From NCBI GenBank assembly GCA_010030895.1, contig RHBS01000008.1:1-33956 (forward strand): a stretch of 33,956 nt of DNA. The letters are read 5' to 3'. Below are positions 1 through 7,708 of this stretch, in pieces. Each line of letters starts with the position of its first letter. Position 1 is the first letter of the stretch. The DNA comes from Actinomycetota bacterium. Lineage in GTDB: Bacteria; Actinomycetota; Actinomycetes; Nanopelagicales; Nanopelagicaceae. Position numbers and translations under genes: made by a program. Under the pieces are notes generated by a model. That model was not told the origin of the DNA. It did not search any database and worked only from the letters and a program-made list of their open reading frames with translations.

Positions 1-401
1 CGAGTGAAGAATGCAATTGATTGCTTTTGAATATGCTCAAAGACCATCCGCCTAAGGTCAAAGATTAAACCCTCACCAATTCTTGCCGAGAACCATCTTC
101 CTATCATGCTAAAAACCGCATCCAAGATTGCTATCACCGCTACCGCAAATGCAAGTTTGGTCACCAAAGTAGCATTTCCTGGAATTACACCTTCATCTAT
201 TAATTTTTTTAACAAGAGTGGCGATGCAATTACCAGCACTGCGTCGATAACTACCGTGATAAGAAATAGACTCAGGGATAACTTGTAAGGAGCTGCGAAC
301 CCAACAATTCGCCTTAATGTTCCTGATTTTAGTTTTTGATCTTTTACCGATTGATCCGCTGTAAGTGATCGAAAAGACATCCAGGTAGCATGCATTGACA
401 T
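1..401 (-). CDS. ABC exporter, fused permease/ATPase type (N-terminal part, cut by window edge)
   Basis: An open frame runs from the ATG at 401 to the window edge, giving about 133 residues. The first ~30 residues are a hydrophilic cytosolic tail, followed by two hydrophobic stretches (about residues 33-60 and 78-98). After these comes a typical type-I exporter coupling-helix segment containing ARIGEGLIFDLRRMVFEHI and ending in AFFTR. That segment is characteristic of MsbA/LmrA-like half transporters with a fused C-terminal ATPase; the ATPase half lies outside the window. In-frame ATGs at 401, 395 and 380 are all possible starts and none has a clear ribosome binding site. The gene begins only 31 nt after the sufT-like stop on the same strand, so it is probably read with the suf operon. 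Substrate cannot be told. Family call is fairly sure; the exact start is not. Confidence 0.8.
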   Translation of the reverse strand, partial: MSMHATWMSFRSLTADQSVKDQKLKSGTLRRIVGFAAPYKLSLSLFLITVVIDAVLVIASPLLLKKLIDEGVIPGNATLVTKLAFAVAVIAILDAVFSMIGRWFSARIGEGLIFDLRRMVFEHIQKQSIAFFT

Positions 402-432
402 AAGACGACAATAACCACTTATTTAAAAAAGA

Positions 433-744
433 TTAAACTGTAAATCCAATCGAGCGTAATTGTTCCCGCCCATCATCAGAGATTTTATTTGGCCCCCAAG
501 GTGGCAGCCATACCCAATTAATCTTCACATCTGATGAGATATCCGCCAATACCTGTCTAGTTTGGTCCTCGATGACATCTTGAAGCGGACAGGCAGCCGA
601 AGTTAAAGTCATATCCAATGTCACAATATTGCCCTCATCGATTCGCATATCGTAGACAAGTCCTAAATCGATGACATTGATGCCAAGTTCGGGATCGATA
701 ACATCCTTCATCGCCTCTGTCACATCATCAATGCTTGTGCTCAT
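433..744 (-). CDS. sufT: SufT-like metal-sulfur cluster assembly factor (MIP18/DUF59 family)
   Basis: This 103-residue protein matches the small single-domain MIP18/DUF59 family at its usual length. Visible marks are DPELG at residues 17-21 followed by a DLGLVYD segment, the conserved Cys52 in SAACPL, and the WLPPWGP motif at 79-85. Family members help mature or deliver Fe-S clusters in the cytosol, and in Gram-positive bacteria the gene commonly ends the suf operon. Here it follows sufU by 9 nt on the same strand, which supports that role. The symbol is by family and context, since the MIP18 family also includes PaaD-like proteins with other partners; no phenylacetate genes are nearby. Confidence 0.88.
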   Translation of the reverse strand: MSTSIDDVTEAMKDVIDPELGINVIDLGLVYDMRIDEGNIVTLDMTLTSAACPLQDVIEDQTRQVLADISSDVKINWVWLPPWGPNKISDDGREQLRSIGFTV

Positions 745-753
745 GACAGTATT

Positions 754-1188
754 CTACTCCATAACTTGTATAGCGGCATCTTTAAAAGCCATCCAGCTAA
801 GAAGCGCACATTTAATTCTGGCAGGAAACTTTGATACGCCAGCAAATGCCACACCATCTTCAAGAAGAGATTCATCTCCATCAGATCTGCCTTTACTCTG
901 CATTAATTCCATAAATGCCTCAAATATCACATTTGCCTCTCTAAAAGTTTTTCCAATTAAAAGATCACTCATTACTGAAGCACTTGCCATTGAAATTGAA
1001 CAACCAACTCCGTCCCATGAAATATCGGAAACTTTTCCTTCTTGTACTTTTAGGTTTAAAGTTATTTCATCGCCACAACTTGGGTTATTATGGTGAACTT
1101 GAATATCTTTATCATCGCTTAGCCCCTTATGATGAGGGGATCGATAATGATCAAGGATGACCTCTTGATATAAAGAATCTAACTCCAC
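754..1188 (-). CDS. sufU: SufU, Fe-S cluster assembly sulfur-transfer protein
   Basis: This 144-residue protein belongs to the IscU-like SufU type. The three conserved cysteines are visible: Cys38 in NPSCGD with Asp40, Cys63 in GVGCSIS, and Cys127 in RIKCALL. In Gram-positive SufU these four residues bind zinc, and the protein accepts sulfur from SufS and passes it to the SufBCD scaffold. The extra stretch between the second and third cysteines separates SufU from classical IscU. The start is GTG: the sufS stop TAG and this GTG share one base (TAGTG), indicating translational coupling. Identification is strong from residues and position. Confidence 0.95.
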   Translation of the reverse strand: MELDSLYQEVILDHYRSPHHKGLSDDKDIQVHHNNPSCGDEITLNLKVQEGKVSDISWDGVGCSISMASASVMSDLLIGKTFREANVIFEAFMELMQSKGRSDGDESLLEDGVAFAGVSKFPARIKCALLSWMAFKDAAIQVME

Positions 1189-2435
1189 TACTTTGCCACC
1201 TTGAAGTACGACTTAACTTTTTCGATTCCATCAATTAATTGCTTAATGTCTTCCCGATTGTTGTATAAGTGGAAAGATGCCCGAGTCGTACCAGCTATCT
1301 TTAATTTACGCATTAATGGCCAAGCACAATGGTGACCAGTTCTTACTGCTATACCGTATTGATCTAATACTTGACCAACATCGTGCGGGTGGACGCCATC
1401 TACAGTAAAAGATATAACTCCACCGCGATCTTTAAGATCTAATGGTCCAATTACCTTTATGCCAGACATGGAAGCAAGTCCTTCTAATAAATACTTTGTA
1501 AGTTCATGCTCATACTCAGCAATATTATTCAGCCCAATTGACCTTAAATAATCAATAGCGGCAGATAACCCAACTGCTTGTGCCATATTTGGGACCCCCG
1601 CTTCAAATTTGCGTGGTGCGCTAGCCCAAGTTGCTCCAGTCATTGTTACTGAATCAACCATCGATCCCCCAAAAACTACCGGTTCAAGTTTTTCCAATAG
1701 TTGATGCTTTCCCCAAAGCACACCGATCCCAGTTGGACCTAGAGTTTTATGTCCAGAGAAGGCTAAGAAATCAACATCCAACTCCTTAACATTGATTGGA
1801 AAGTGTGGTGCAGATTGACAGGCATCAAGTACTACCAGTGCTCCAACAGCCCTCGCTGCCTTACTAATCTCATCAATTGGCAAAATCGTGCCAAAAACAT
1901 TGGATTGATGGGTTACAGCGACTATTTTCGTTTTAGAATTAATGACATCTTTGATATTTGATAAATCAATTCTGCCATCCTCAGTAAATGAAAGCCATGA
2001 TAAAGAAGCTCCAGTTCGTTTTGCTAATTGTTGCCAGGGAATCAAATTTGCATGATGTTCCATCTCGGTGACCACAATTTGATCACCGGATTTGATGTTA
2101 ATTCTAGAATCAGGATTTCCTAGTGAATATGCGATTATATTTAATGACTCAGTTGCACTCTTAGTGAAAACAACCTCGCTACTGTCAGCACCAATGAAAC
2201 TTGCGACATTACTTCTTGACATTTCGAAAGCATCAGAAGCTTCCTCGGCAAGCAAGTGAGCACCTCTATGGACGGCCGCGTTAATTGTGCGGTAGAAATT
2301 GCTTTCAGCTTCAATTACCGCTGTTGGTTTTTGTGATGTAGCTGCGCTATCCAAATAAACAAGAGAATTGCCCCCGCGAACTTTCCGTTGAAAAATAGGG
2401 AAATCTTTCTTGTACTCAGATAAATCCAGATTCAT
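1188..2435 (-). CDS. sufS: SufS, group II cysteine desulfurase
   Basis: A PLP-dependent enzyme that takes sulfur from L-cysteine as a persulfide and leaves alanine; it feeds SufU and then the SufBCD scaffold. The 415-residue length is usual. Visible residues are EMEHHAN with the PLP-stacking histidine near 127, Asp204 in VVLDACQSAPH, the Schiff-base Lys230 in FSGHKTLGPTG, and the active-site Cys370 in RTGHHCAWP. This short Cys loop is the SufS (group II) arrangement, unlike the longer loop of IscS. It starts at ATG 2435, 6 nt after the sufC stop, and overlaps the sufU start by one base. It has no strong ribosome binding site, so it probably relies on coupling. Confidence 0.96.
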   Translation of the reverse strand: MNLDLSEYKKDFPIFQRKVRGGNSLVYLDSAATSQKPTAVIEAESNFYRTINAAVHRGAHLLAEEASDAFEMSRSNVASFIGADSSEVVFTKSATESLNIIAYSLGNPDSRINIKSGDQIVVTEMEHHANLIPWQQLAKRTGASLSWLSFTEDGRIDLSNIKDVINSKTKIVAVTHQSNVFGTILPIDEISKAARAVGALVVLDACQSAPHFPINVKELDVDFLAFSGHKTLGPTGIGVLWGKHQLLEKLEPVVFGGSMVDSVTMTGATWASAPRKFEAGVPNMAQAVGLSAAIDYLRSIGLNNIAEYEHELTKYLLEGLASMSGIKVIGPLDLKDRGGVISFTVDGVHPHDVGQVLDQYGIAVRTGHHCAWPLMRKLKIAGTTRASFHLYNNREDIKQLIDGIEKVKSYFKVAK

Positions 2436-2441
2436 TAACTA

Positions 2442-3194
2442 TTACGCAGTTATATATGCTGCGTAACCCTGTTCCTCTAACTTATCAGCTAACTCTGGGC
2501 CGCCCTCTTCCACAATTTTTCCATTTGCGAAAACATGGACAAAATCTGGCTTTATGTAGCGAAGAATTCTTGTGTAGTGGGTAATCAACATAACCCCTAG
2601 ATTTGAATTTTCTTTAACTCGATTAACTCCCTCGGAGACTATTCGTAAGGCGTCAACATCAAGACCAGAATCTGTTTCATCTAAAATTGCAATCTTTGGT
2701 TTTAATAGCTCTAACTGCAAAATCTCATGACGTTTCTTTTCGCCACCTGAAAAACCTTCATTAACATTGCGCTCAGAAAAAGCGGTGTCTATATTCAGCG
2801 ACGCCATTGCCTCTTTAACCTCACCAACCCATGTCCTTACCTTGGGCGCTTCGCCACGAATAGCAGTTACGGCTGTTCTCAAAAAATTAGAGACTGAAAC
2901 TCCCGGGACCTCAACTGGATATTGCATTGCAAGAAATAATCCAGCTTTGGCTCTTTCATCAACACTCATTTCTAATACATCATTACCATCTAAAGTTACT
3001 GATCCACCAGTGATTGAGTATTTTGGATGACCCGCGATTGAGTATGCAAGAGTAGATTTACCAGAACCATTAGGACCCATAATTGCATGAGTCTCGCCAG
3101 ATTTTACGGTTAAATCGACACCTTTTAATATCTCTTTATCCCCAGATTCAGTAACAACACTCACCTGTAAATTCTTAATCTCTAGAACGCTCAT
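2442..3194 (-). CDS. sufC: SufC, ATPase of the SufBCD scaffold
   Basis: A soluble ABC-type ATPase of about 250 residues that drives the SufB-SufD scaffold in Fe-S cluster assembly; it is not a transporter subunit. Counting from the upstream ATG, Walker A GPNGSGKST is at 41-49, the Q-loop Gln near 92, the signature FSGGEKKR at 149-156, Walker B with DETDSGLD at 173-180, and the switch His at 207. DETDSGLD and FSGGEKKR are typical of SufC. Two ATGs are adjacent (3197 and 3194). AAGGAG sits 3 nt before the first and 6 nt before the second, so I prefer 3194. It lies 7 nt after the ferredoxin gene. Confidence 0.95.
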   Translation of the reverse strand: MSVLEIKNLQVSVVTESGDKEILKGVDLTVKSGETHAIMGPNGSGKSTLAYSIAGHPKYSITGGSVTLDGNDVLEMSVDERAKAGLFLAMQYPVEVPGVSVSNFLRTAVTAIRGEAPKVRTWVGEVKEAMASLNIDTAFSERNVNEGFSGGEKKRHEILQLELLKPKIAILDETDSGLDVDALRIVSEGVNRVKENSNLGVMLITHYTRILRYIKPDFVHVFANGKIVEEGGPELADKLEEQGYAAYITA

Positions 3195-3204
3195 CATGAT
3201 CTCC

Positions 3205-3501
3205 TTAGTTTGTTATAAGCACTTGATTGCCATTTAATTCAACTTTATATGTCTTAAGTGGTGAAGTTGCTGGTGGAGTTAAAGCCTCCCCTGTGCGCAA
3301 ATCGAATTCTGCGCCATGAAGCCAACATTCAATTTTCATACCGTTGACCTCGCCTTCAGAAAGAGATGCTTCCGAATGAGTACAGGTGTCCTCTACCGCA
3401 AAAACTTCATGGCCTACTCGTGCTACACAAACAGTTACGCCTTCGACCTCGACTGCAACCGGCTTGCCTTCAACAAGTGAATCAAATGCCAACTCTGCCA
3501 T
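3205..3501 (-). CDS. Rieske-type [2Fe-2S] ferredoxin of the suf operon
   Basis: A 98-residue Rieske-fold protein. The cluster ligands are visible as CTH (Cys41, His43 counted from an upstream GTG at 3504) and CWLH (Cys60, His63), separated by 16 residues. It resembles the small ferredoxin subunits of non-heme dioxygenase systems, but no dioxygenase gene is present. In actinobacterial suf operons such a gene commonly sits between sufD and sufC, where it may supply electrons or be a client. The sufD stop TGA and the ATG at 3501 overlap as TGATG with GGGAG just upstream, so I prefer this ATG to the GTG one codon earlier. Its exact role is not established here. Confidence 0.9.
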   Translation of the reverse strand: MAELAFDSLVEGKPVAVEVEGVTVCVARVGHEVFAVEDTCTHSEASLSEGEVNGMKIECWLHGAEFDLRTGEALTPPATSPLKTYKVELNGNQVLITN

Positions 3502-4586
3502 CACTCTCCCACCCTTGATAACTCAGATTCAATTCGAGCCATCAATCTCTCTTCAATCTCTTCGTTTTTCAATTTATTTATGATCTCAGCAAAAAATCCT
3601 CGAATTACCAACCTTCTTGCAATATCAGCCGGAATACCCCTCGATTGCAAGTAAAAAAGTTGTTCATCATCAAACCGACCCGTGGTGCTAGCGTGTCCGG
3701 CGCCAACAATCTCCCCCGTCTCAATCTCTAAGTTTGGTACAGAATCGGCACGGGCGCCATCTGTTAAAAGTAAGTTTCTATTTAACTCATATGTATCCGT
3801 ACCTTCTGCACTCTTATTGATGTAAACGTCGCCAATCCAGACAGTATGTGCACCTTTTCCTGCTAACGCACCTTTGTAATTTACCCGCGACTTGGTATTG
3901 GGAATTCCATGGTTTACATGAATTCGATGCTCTATGTGTTGCTCATCCGTAGCAAAATAAACACCATTCATTTCAGCACTGGCACCCGTACCGGTATATT
4001 CAACTGTTGGACTAATTCGTATTGTAGATCCACCGATAGAGACTACGTAGGAATTAAATTGTGCATCTTTACCAATGATTGCGTGGTGCTGAGCTACATG
4101 AACTGAATTTAAATCCCACTCCTGAAGTGAAATGAAATTTAGGCTGGAACCCGCTGCAAGAGTTACCTCAATCTCTTCACCCAATTTACCCAAACCATTA
4201 TTTTCAATTACCAATGTTGCTCTGCTATTTACACCAACTTGGATTACTACCCTACTTAATTCTGCGCTTACTCCACATTTTCTCTTTAGGAAAATTGGTT
4301 CAACTATCTCTAAATCATCTGAAATCGTAAGAAGTGTGCTCTTAGCAACCTCTCTGCGCACTCTATTGGTGACGATATCACTGGCAACATAAGCCGGTGG
4401 CAAATCGGAGGTGTCGATATTTGTAATTTTGACGCCTTTTGGCAAATCATTTTTGGCAGATATCGAAATATTGTCGCTAAGAGAAACATTTAAATCATGC
4501 AGGCCTGCCAATTTTTTTAACGGAGTAAATCGCCAAGCCTCTTCACGACCACTTGGCGTTAAATAATTAGTTGCTAATTGGTTCAT
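3501..4586 (-). CDS. sufD: SufD, Fe-S cluster assembly scaffold subunit
   Basis: A 361-residue SufB/SufD-family protein with a beta-helix core; it pairs with SufB and SufC to form the cluster-building scaffold. The conserved C-terminal region is clear: EIVGAGHAS places the conserved His at 298, followed by DEQLFYLQSRGI and an amphipathic C-terminal helix. It lacks the Cys-rich features of SufB, and the N-terminal half is divergent as usual for SufD. Its ATG shares a base with the sufB stop (TAATG), and its own stop overlaps the ferredoxin ATG. The tight overlaps indicate near one-to-one production with SufB. Confidence 0.94.
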   Translation of the reverse strand: MNQLATNYLTPSGREEAWRFTPLKKLAGLHDLNVSLSDNISISAKNDLPKGVKITNIDTSDLPPAYVASDIVTNRVRREVAKSTLLTISDDLEIVEPIFLKRKCGVSAELSRVVIQVGVNSRATLVIENNGLGKLGEEIEVTLAAGSSLNFISLQEWDLNSVHVAQHHAIIGKDAQFNSYVVSIGGSTIRISPTVEYTGTGASAEMNGVYFATDEQHIEHRIHVNHGIPNTKSRVNYKGALAGKGAHTVWIGDVYINKSAEGTDTYELNRNLLLTDGARADSVPNLEIETGEIVGAGHASTTGRFDDEQLFYLQSRGIPADIARRLVIRGFFAEIINKLKNEEIEERLMARIESELSRVGE

Positions 4587-5998
4587 TAACCAACAGCACC
4601 TTCCATTTGTAGCTCGATTAATCGGTTTAACTCCAATGCGTACTCCATTGGGAGCTCTTTGGCAATTGGTTCAATAAAGCCACGAACAATCATTGCCATT
4701 GCTTCATCTTCACCTAAGCCACGAGACATCAAGTAGAACAATTGATCATCACTAACTCTTGAAACAGTTGCTTCATGCCCCATAGAGACATCATCTTCGC
4801 GAACATCGACATAAGGATATGTATCGGATCTAGAAATTGTGTCGACCAAGAGTGCATCACATTTGACAGTGCTCTTTGAGTGATGCGCACCTTCTTCGAC
4901 CTTAACCAAGCCTCGATATGATGTGCGACCACCTCCGCGTGCTACAGACTTTGAGATTATTGTTGATGATGTATATGGAGCAGCATGAACCATTTTTGCG
5001 CCAGCATCCTGATGCTGGCCCTCACCAGCAAATGCAATTGATAAAGTTTCACCCTTTGAGTGTGGCCCCATCAACATTACTGCCGGATATTTCATCGTAA
5101 CTTTTGATCCGATATTGCCATCAATCCACTCCATGGTTGCACCTTCAGCACAGGTAGCTCGCTTGGTTACTAAGTTATAGACATTATTAGACCAATTTTG
5201 AATTGTGGTATAACGAACGCGGGCATTTTTCTTGACAATAATTTCAACTACCGCGGAGTGTAAAGAATCTGATGAGTAAATTGGGGCGGTACATCCTTCA
5301 ACATAATGAACATATGAATCTTCATCAGCGATAATCAAGGTTCGCTCAAACTGACCCATGTTTTCGGTGTTGATTCTAAAATATGCCTGTAATGGAATAT
5401 CTACTTTTACCCCTTTTGGTACATATATAAATGAACCACCAGACCAAACAGCGGTATTTAATGCCGCAAATTTATTATCACCAACTGGAATTACAGTTCC
5501 AAAGTATTCTTTAAATAGATCACCATGAGTTCGAAGCGCTGTATCAGTATCTAGGAATAAAACTCCCTGCTTCTCTAAATCTTCGCGAATAGAGTGGTAA
5601 ACAACCTCAGATTCATACTGAGCTGCCACGCCGGCAACCAATCGTTTCTTCTCCGCCTCAGGAATACCTAAACGGTCATAGGTATTTTTAATATCATCTG
5701 GTAAATCTTCCCAAGAGGTTGCCTGCTTTTCAGTTGAGCGGACAAAATATTTGATAGTGTCGAAAAAGATTCCACTAAGATCCGATCCCCAGGTTGGCAT
5801 TGGTTTCTTATCAAATAAAGATAAACCCTTCAATCTTAAATCCAACATCCATTGCGGTTCACTCTTCTTAGTTGAGATATCGCGAACCACCTCTTCATTG
5901 AGTCCACGTCTACTATTAGAGCCTGCATCTGTTTTATCTGCCCAGCCGTACTCATACTTTCCAATTCCTTCAAGCTCTGGATGAGTTATCTGTGACAT
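4586..5998 (-). CDS. sufB: SufB, Fe-S cluster assembly scaffold subunit
   Basis: A 470-residue SufB, the main scaffold subunit on which the nascent cluster forms. Visible signature stretches are [14 protein letters not shown] (near 184-197), [10 protein letters not shown] (Cys236), and [13 protein letters not shown] with Cys380, the likely counterpart of the essential SufB cysteine. GHEATV has Glu409, and [12 protein letters not shown] follows. No intein or insertion interrupts the gene, although SufB is a frequent intein host in mycobacteria. The ATG at 5998 overlaps the sufR stop (TAATG), with AAGGAG about 8 nt upstream inside the sufR end, so regulator and scaffold are translationally coupled. 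Confidence 0.97.
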   Translation of the reverse strand: MSQITHPELEGIGKYEYGWADKTDAGSNSRRGLNEEVVRDISTKKSEPQWMLDLRLKGLSLFDKKPMPTWGSDLSGIFFDTIKYFVRSTEKQATSWEDLPDDIKNTYDRLGIPEAEKKRLVAGVAAQYESEVVYHSIREDLEKQGVLFLDTDTALRTHGDLFKEYFGTVIPVGDNKFAALNTAVWSGGSFIYVPKGVKVDIPLQAYFRINTENMGQFERTLIIADEDSYVHYVEGCTAPIYSSDSLHSAVVEIIVKKNARVRYTTIQNWSNNVYNLVTKRATCAEGATMEWIDGNIGSKVTMKYPAVMLMGPHSKGETLSIAFAGEGQHQDAGAKMVHAAPYTSSTIISKSVARGGGRTSYRGLVKVEEGAHHSKSTVKCDALLVDTISRSDTYPYVDVREDDVSMGHEATVSRVSDDQLFYLMSRGLGEDEAMAMIVRGFIEPIAKELPMEYALELNRLIELQMEGAVG

Positions 5999-6684
5999 TA
6001 GTAAGCTCCTTCTTTCATTTTAGTTTTACTGACTTGCGAGATATTTGTGGGAACAAAGGTTGTGCAAACACCATCACCGTGAGCAATAGTTGCTAGCCGC
6101 TGAACATGAGTTCCCAATATTTTAGAAAAAGCTGCCGTTTCGGCTTCGCAAAGCTGAGGAAATTCTGAAGCAACATGTGCAATAGGACAGTGATGTTGAC
6201 ATATCTCCTCACCATTTCCTAATTTGTCAGTTGTTGCAGCGTAACCTTCTTTGGTCAGCAATCTGGCCAACATTTTGGATTTTTCAAGTAAAGATTTATT
6301 TGAGCTCGAGATCGAGTGACCCTTACGTTCAAAATCCGCTGCTCTAGATTTAGCAAACTCATCAACCAAGTGTGATCCATTTTTACTTGCCATAAATTTT
6401 AATGCTGATACAGCTAGGTCATCGTATGAGTGCTCAAATTTCTCTCTGCCTTCGTCAGTCATAAGAAACACTTTTGATGGTCGACCACGAGTTCGGGAGG
6501 CTGTACTTTGATAAGGCTCACGTGAGGTAAGCACCCCTTCGGCAATCAGCGAATCTAAATGTCGCCTTATGCCCGCAGGTGTGATCTCCAATTTTTCAGC
6601 AAGGGCAACTGCGGTGGTCGGACCCGACTCTAAAATGCTCCGGGCAACCACATCGCGGGTCTTATCAGGCTCACTCTTTTTCAC
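5998..6684 (-). CDS. sufR: SufR, Fe-S cluster-sensing repressor of the suf operon
   Basis: A 228-residue regulator with an N-terminal winged helix-turn-helix (about residues 10-75, including [13 protein letters not shown] and the wing [13 protein letters not shown]) and a C-terminal sensor half. Cysteines at 162, 166, 179 and 207 (CQHHC, PQLC, GVC) match the SufR pattern used to bind an Fe-S cluster. Known homologues repress suf when loaded with cluster and release DNA when the cluster is lost. The frame starts at GTG 6684: the in-frame codon at 6706-6708 is a stop and no ATG lies between. A SufR-like inverted repeat covers this start codon, which supports self-regulation. The stop overlaps sufB ATG. 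Confidence 0.93.
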   Translation of the reverse strand: MKKSEPDKTRDVVARSILESGPTTAVALAEKLEITPAGIRRHLDSLIAEGVLTSREPYQSTASRTRGRPSKVFLMTDEGREKFEHSYDDLAVSALKFMASKNGSHLVDEFAKSRAADFERKGHSISSSNKSLLEKSKMLARLLTKEGYAATTDKLGNGEEICQHHCPIAHVASEFPQLCEAETAAFSKILGTHVQRLATIAHGDGVCTTFVPTNISQVSKTKMKEGAY

Positions 6685-6697
6685 AACATAAGTGTTG
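6681..6697 (-). promoter_or_regulatory. Predicted SufR operator overlapping the sufR start codon
   Basis: On the minus strand the bases read CAACACTTATGTTGTGA. This contains CAAC-N6-GTTG, the inverted repeat known for cyanobacterial SufR, and also ACACT-N5-TGTGA, the form I recall for the mycobacterial SufR. The last bases include the sufR GTG start. Only the sequence match and the position in front of sufR support it. Confidence 0.6.
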
Positions 6698-6700
6698 CGT

Positions 6701-6713
6701 AATTCTTAGAATT
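6701..6713. repeat. Perfect palindrome AATTCT-T-AGAATT upstream of sufR
   Basis: Two 6-nt arms flank one base, ending 4 nt from the predicted SufR operator. It covers the in-frame TAA upstream of sufR. It could be a second protein-binding site in the divergent sufR/ctaA spacer, but short AT-rich palindromes also arise by chance. Confidence 0.35.
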
Positions 6714-6720
6714 GCGCCAC
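6706..6720 (-). other. Possible 4-codon leader ORF with a perfect ribosome binding site
   Basis: On the minus strand AAAGGAGGT is followed after 7 nt by GTG GCG CAA TTC TAA. The ribosome binding site is the best in the window, yet it serves only four codons. This frame is the same as sufR, so the TAA alone separates this start from SufR. It could be a leader peptide, the remains of an older SufR start, or chance. Confidence 0.35.
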
Positions 6721-6793
6721 CTTTAAACCTCCTTTATGGTGTGAAATGCGACTTATTGAGCCAGATCTCGGCCAAGGAGGCCATCGAAATCAG

Positions 6794-6799
6794 TAGGCT
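6794..6799 (+). promoter_or_regulatory. Predicted -10 box of ctaA (leaderless)
   Basis: TAGGCT fits the actinobacterial TAnnnT -10 pattern and ends 6 nt before the ctaA ATG, so transcription would start at or next to the start codon. No ribosome binding site lies close to this ATG (AAGGAGG at 6774-6780 is about 25 nt away) and no clear -35 box is seen. The same spacing recurs at coaE and polA. Confidence 0.5.
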
Positions 6800-6805
6800 T
6801 AAATC

Positions 6806-7708
6806 ATGCTGGTGCAAAGAAGATCTATCGCCGCAAAATTGCTATCACTACTGGTATTTCTCCAAGCGGCCCTGATTGTCACTGGTGGCTCAGTTCGCCT
6901 AACAGGTTCAGGACTTGGATGCCCGACCTGGCCTGAGTGCACTCCAGGTTCTTATACGCCAACACCAAATCAAGCTGAAAAGCAATTGCATGCTTGGATC
7001 GAATTTGGAAATCGATTATTGACCTTTGTACTTTTTTTCTGTGCAGTGGCGGTAGTAATTGTTGCCATTAGAAAATCTACCCAAGCGCCTAATAAGCAAA
7101 GAGTTCGATCTCTTGCCGGGTTACAAATCCTGGGAATACTTGGTCAAGGAATTTTAGGTGGGGTTACGGTCCTAACCGGCTTACACCCTCTAACAGTTGC
7201 TAGCCATTATTTGCTCTCTATCTTTCTGATTGCCGGAGCAATCTCGCTTCGATATGAACTTATTGGAATTACAACCGAGCAAGTAGATGGAGTGCTGAAG
7301 GCTGCCATACCAATATTGATCTGGCTGACACTCCTAGTTATCGTCGCTGGCACGGTGGTTACTGGAAGTGGGCCTCATGCTGGAGATGCGACCGCACCTC
7401 GTTTTGGTTTTGATCCTAGAGTCGTCTCATGGATACACGCAGATTTGGTGATCGCTGTGGTTGCCTCCACACTATTTATTTTTATGATTGCCCGAGCTTC
7501 AGATTATAAAATCGTTGCAAAGAGATTAGGTATTTTTCTAATCATTGTGTTAGCGCAAGGTTTAATTGGATATATTCAATACTTCACTGGTTTACCAGAG
7601 GCCTTAGTTGCAGCTCACCTAGTCGGATCCACTCTGGTATGGGGTTGGGTGTGGAGCTTGGCTAAGATTAGTCAGAGCGGATTTAGGTTGCAGGGAATGA
7701 AAAAATGA
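6806..7708 (+). CDS. ctaA: Heme A synthase (CtaA/COX15 family)
   Basis: A 300-residue membrane protein with about eight hydrophobic segments, converting heme O to heme A for aa3-type cytochrome oxidase. Visible marks are GSVRLTGSGLGCPTWPEC with the cysteine pair at 39 and 45, HAWIEFGNR (His62, Glu66), GLHPLTVASH (His127, His134), His191 in GPHAGD, His211, and AAHLVGSTLVW (His271). Heme-binding histidines are thus present in both halves. It starts divergently from sufR, and its stop overlaps the tkt ATG as ATGA. In many actinobacteria ctaB (heme O synthase) lies close by; it is not in this window. Confidence 0.95.
   Translation: MLVQRRSIAAKLLSLLVFLQAALIVTGGSVRLTGSGLGCPTWPECTPGSYTPTPNQAEKQLHAWIEFGNRLLTFVLFFCAVAVVIVAIRKSTQAPNKQRVRSLAGLQILGILGQGILGGVTVLTGLHPLTVASHYLLSIFLIAGAISLRYELIGITTEQVDGVLKAAIPILIWLTLLVIVAGTVVTGSGPHAGDATAPRFGFDPRVVSWIHADLVIAVVASTLFIFMIARASDYKIVAKRLGIFLIIVLAQGLIGYIQYFTGLPEALVAAHLVGSTLVWGWVWSLAKISQSGFRLQGMKK

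Noticed and set aside
193-411. A 72-codon minus-strand frame at the left edge
   Set aside because: It is a frame-shadow of the ABC exporter. The neighbouring frame has clear exporter motifs and stays open to the window edge.
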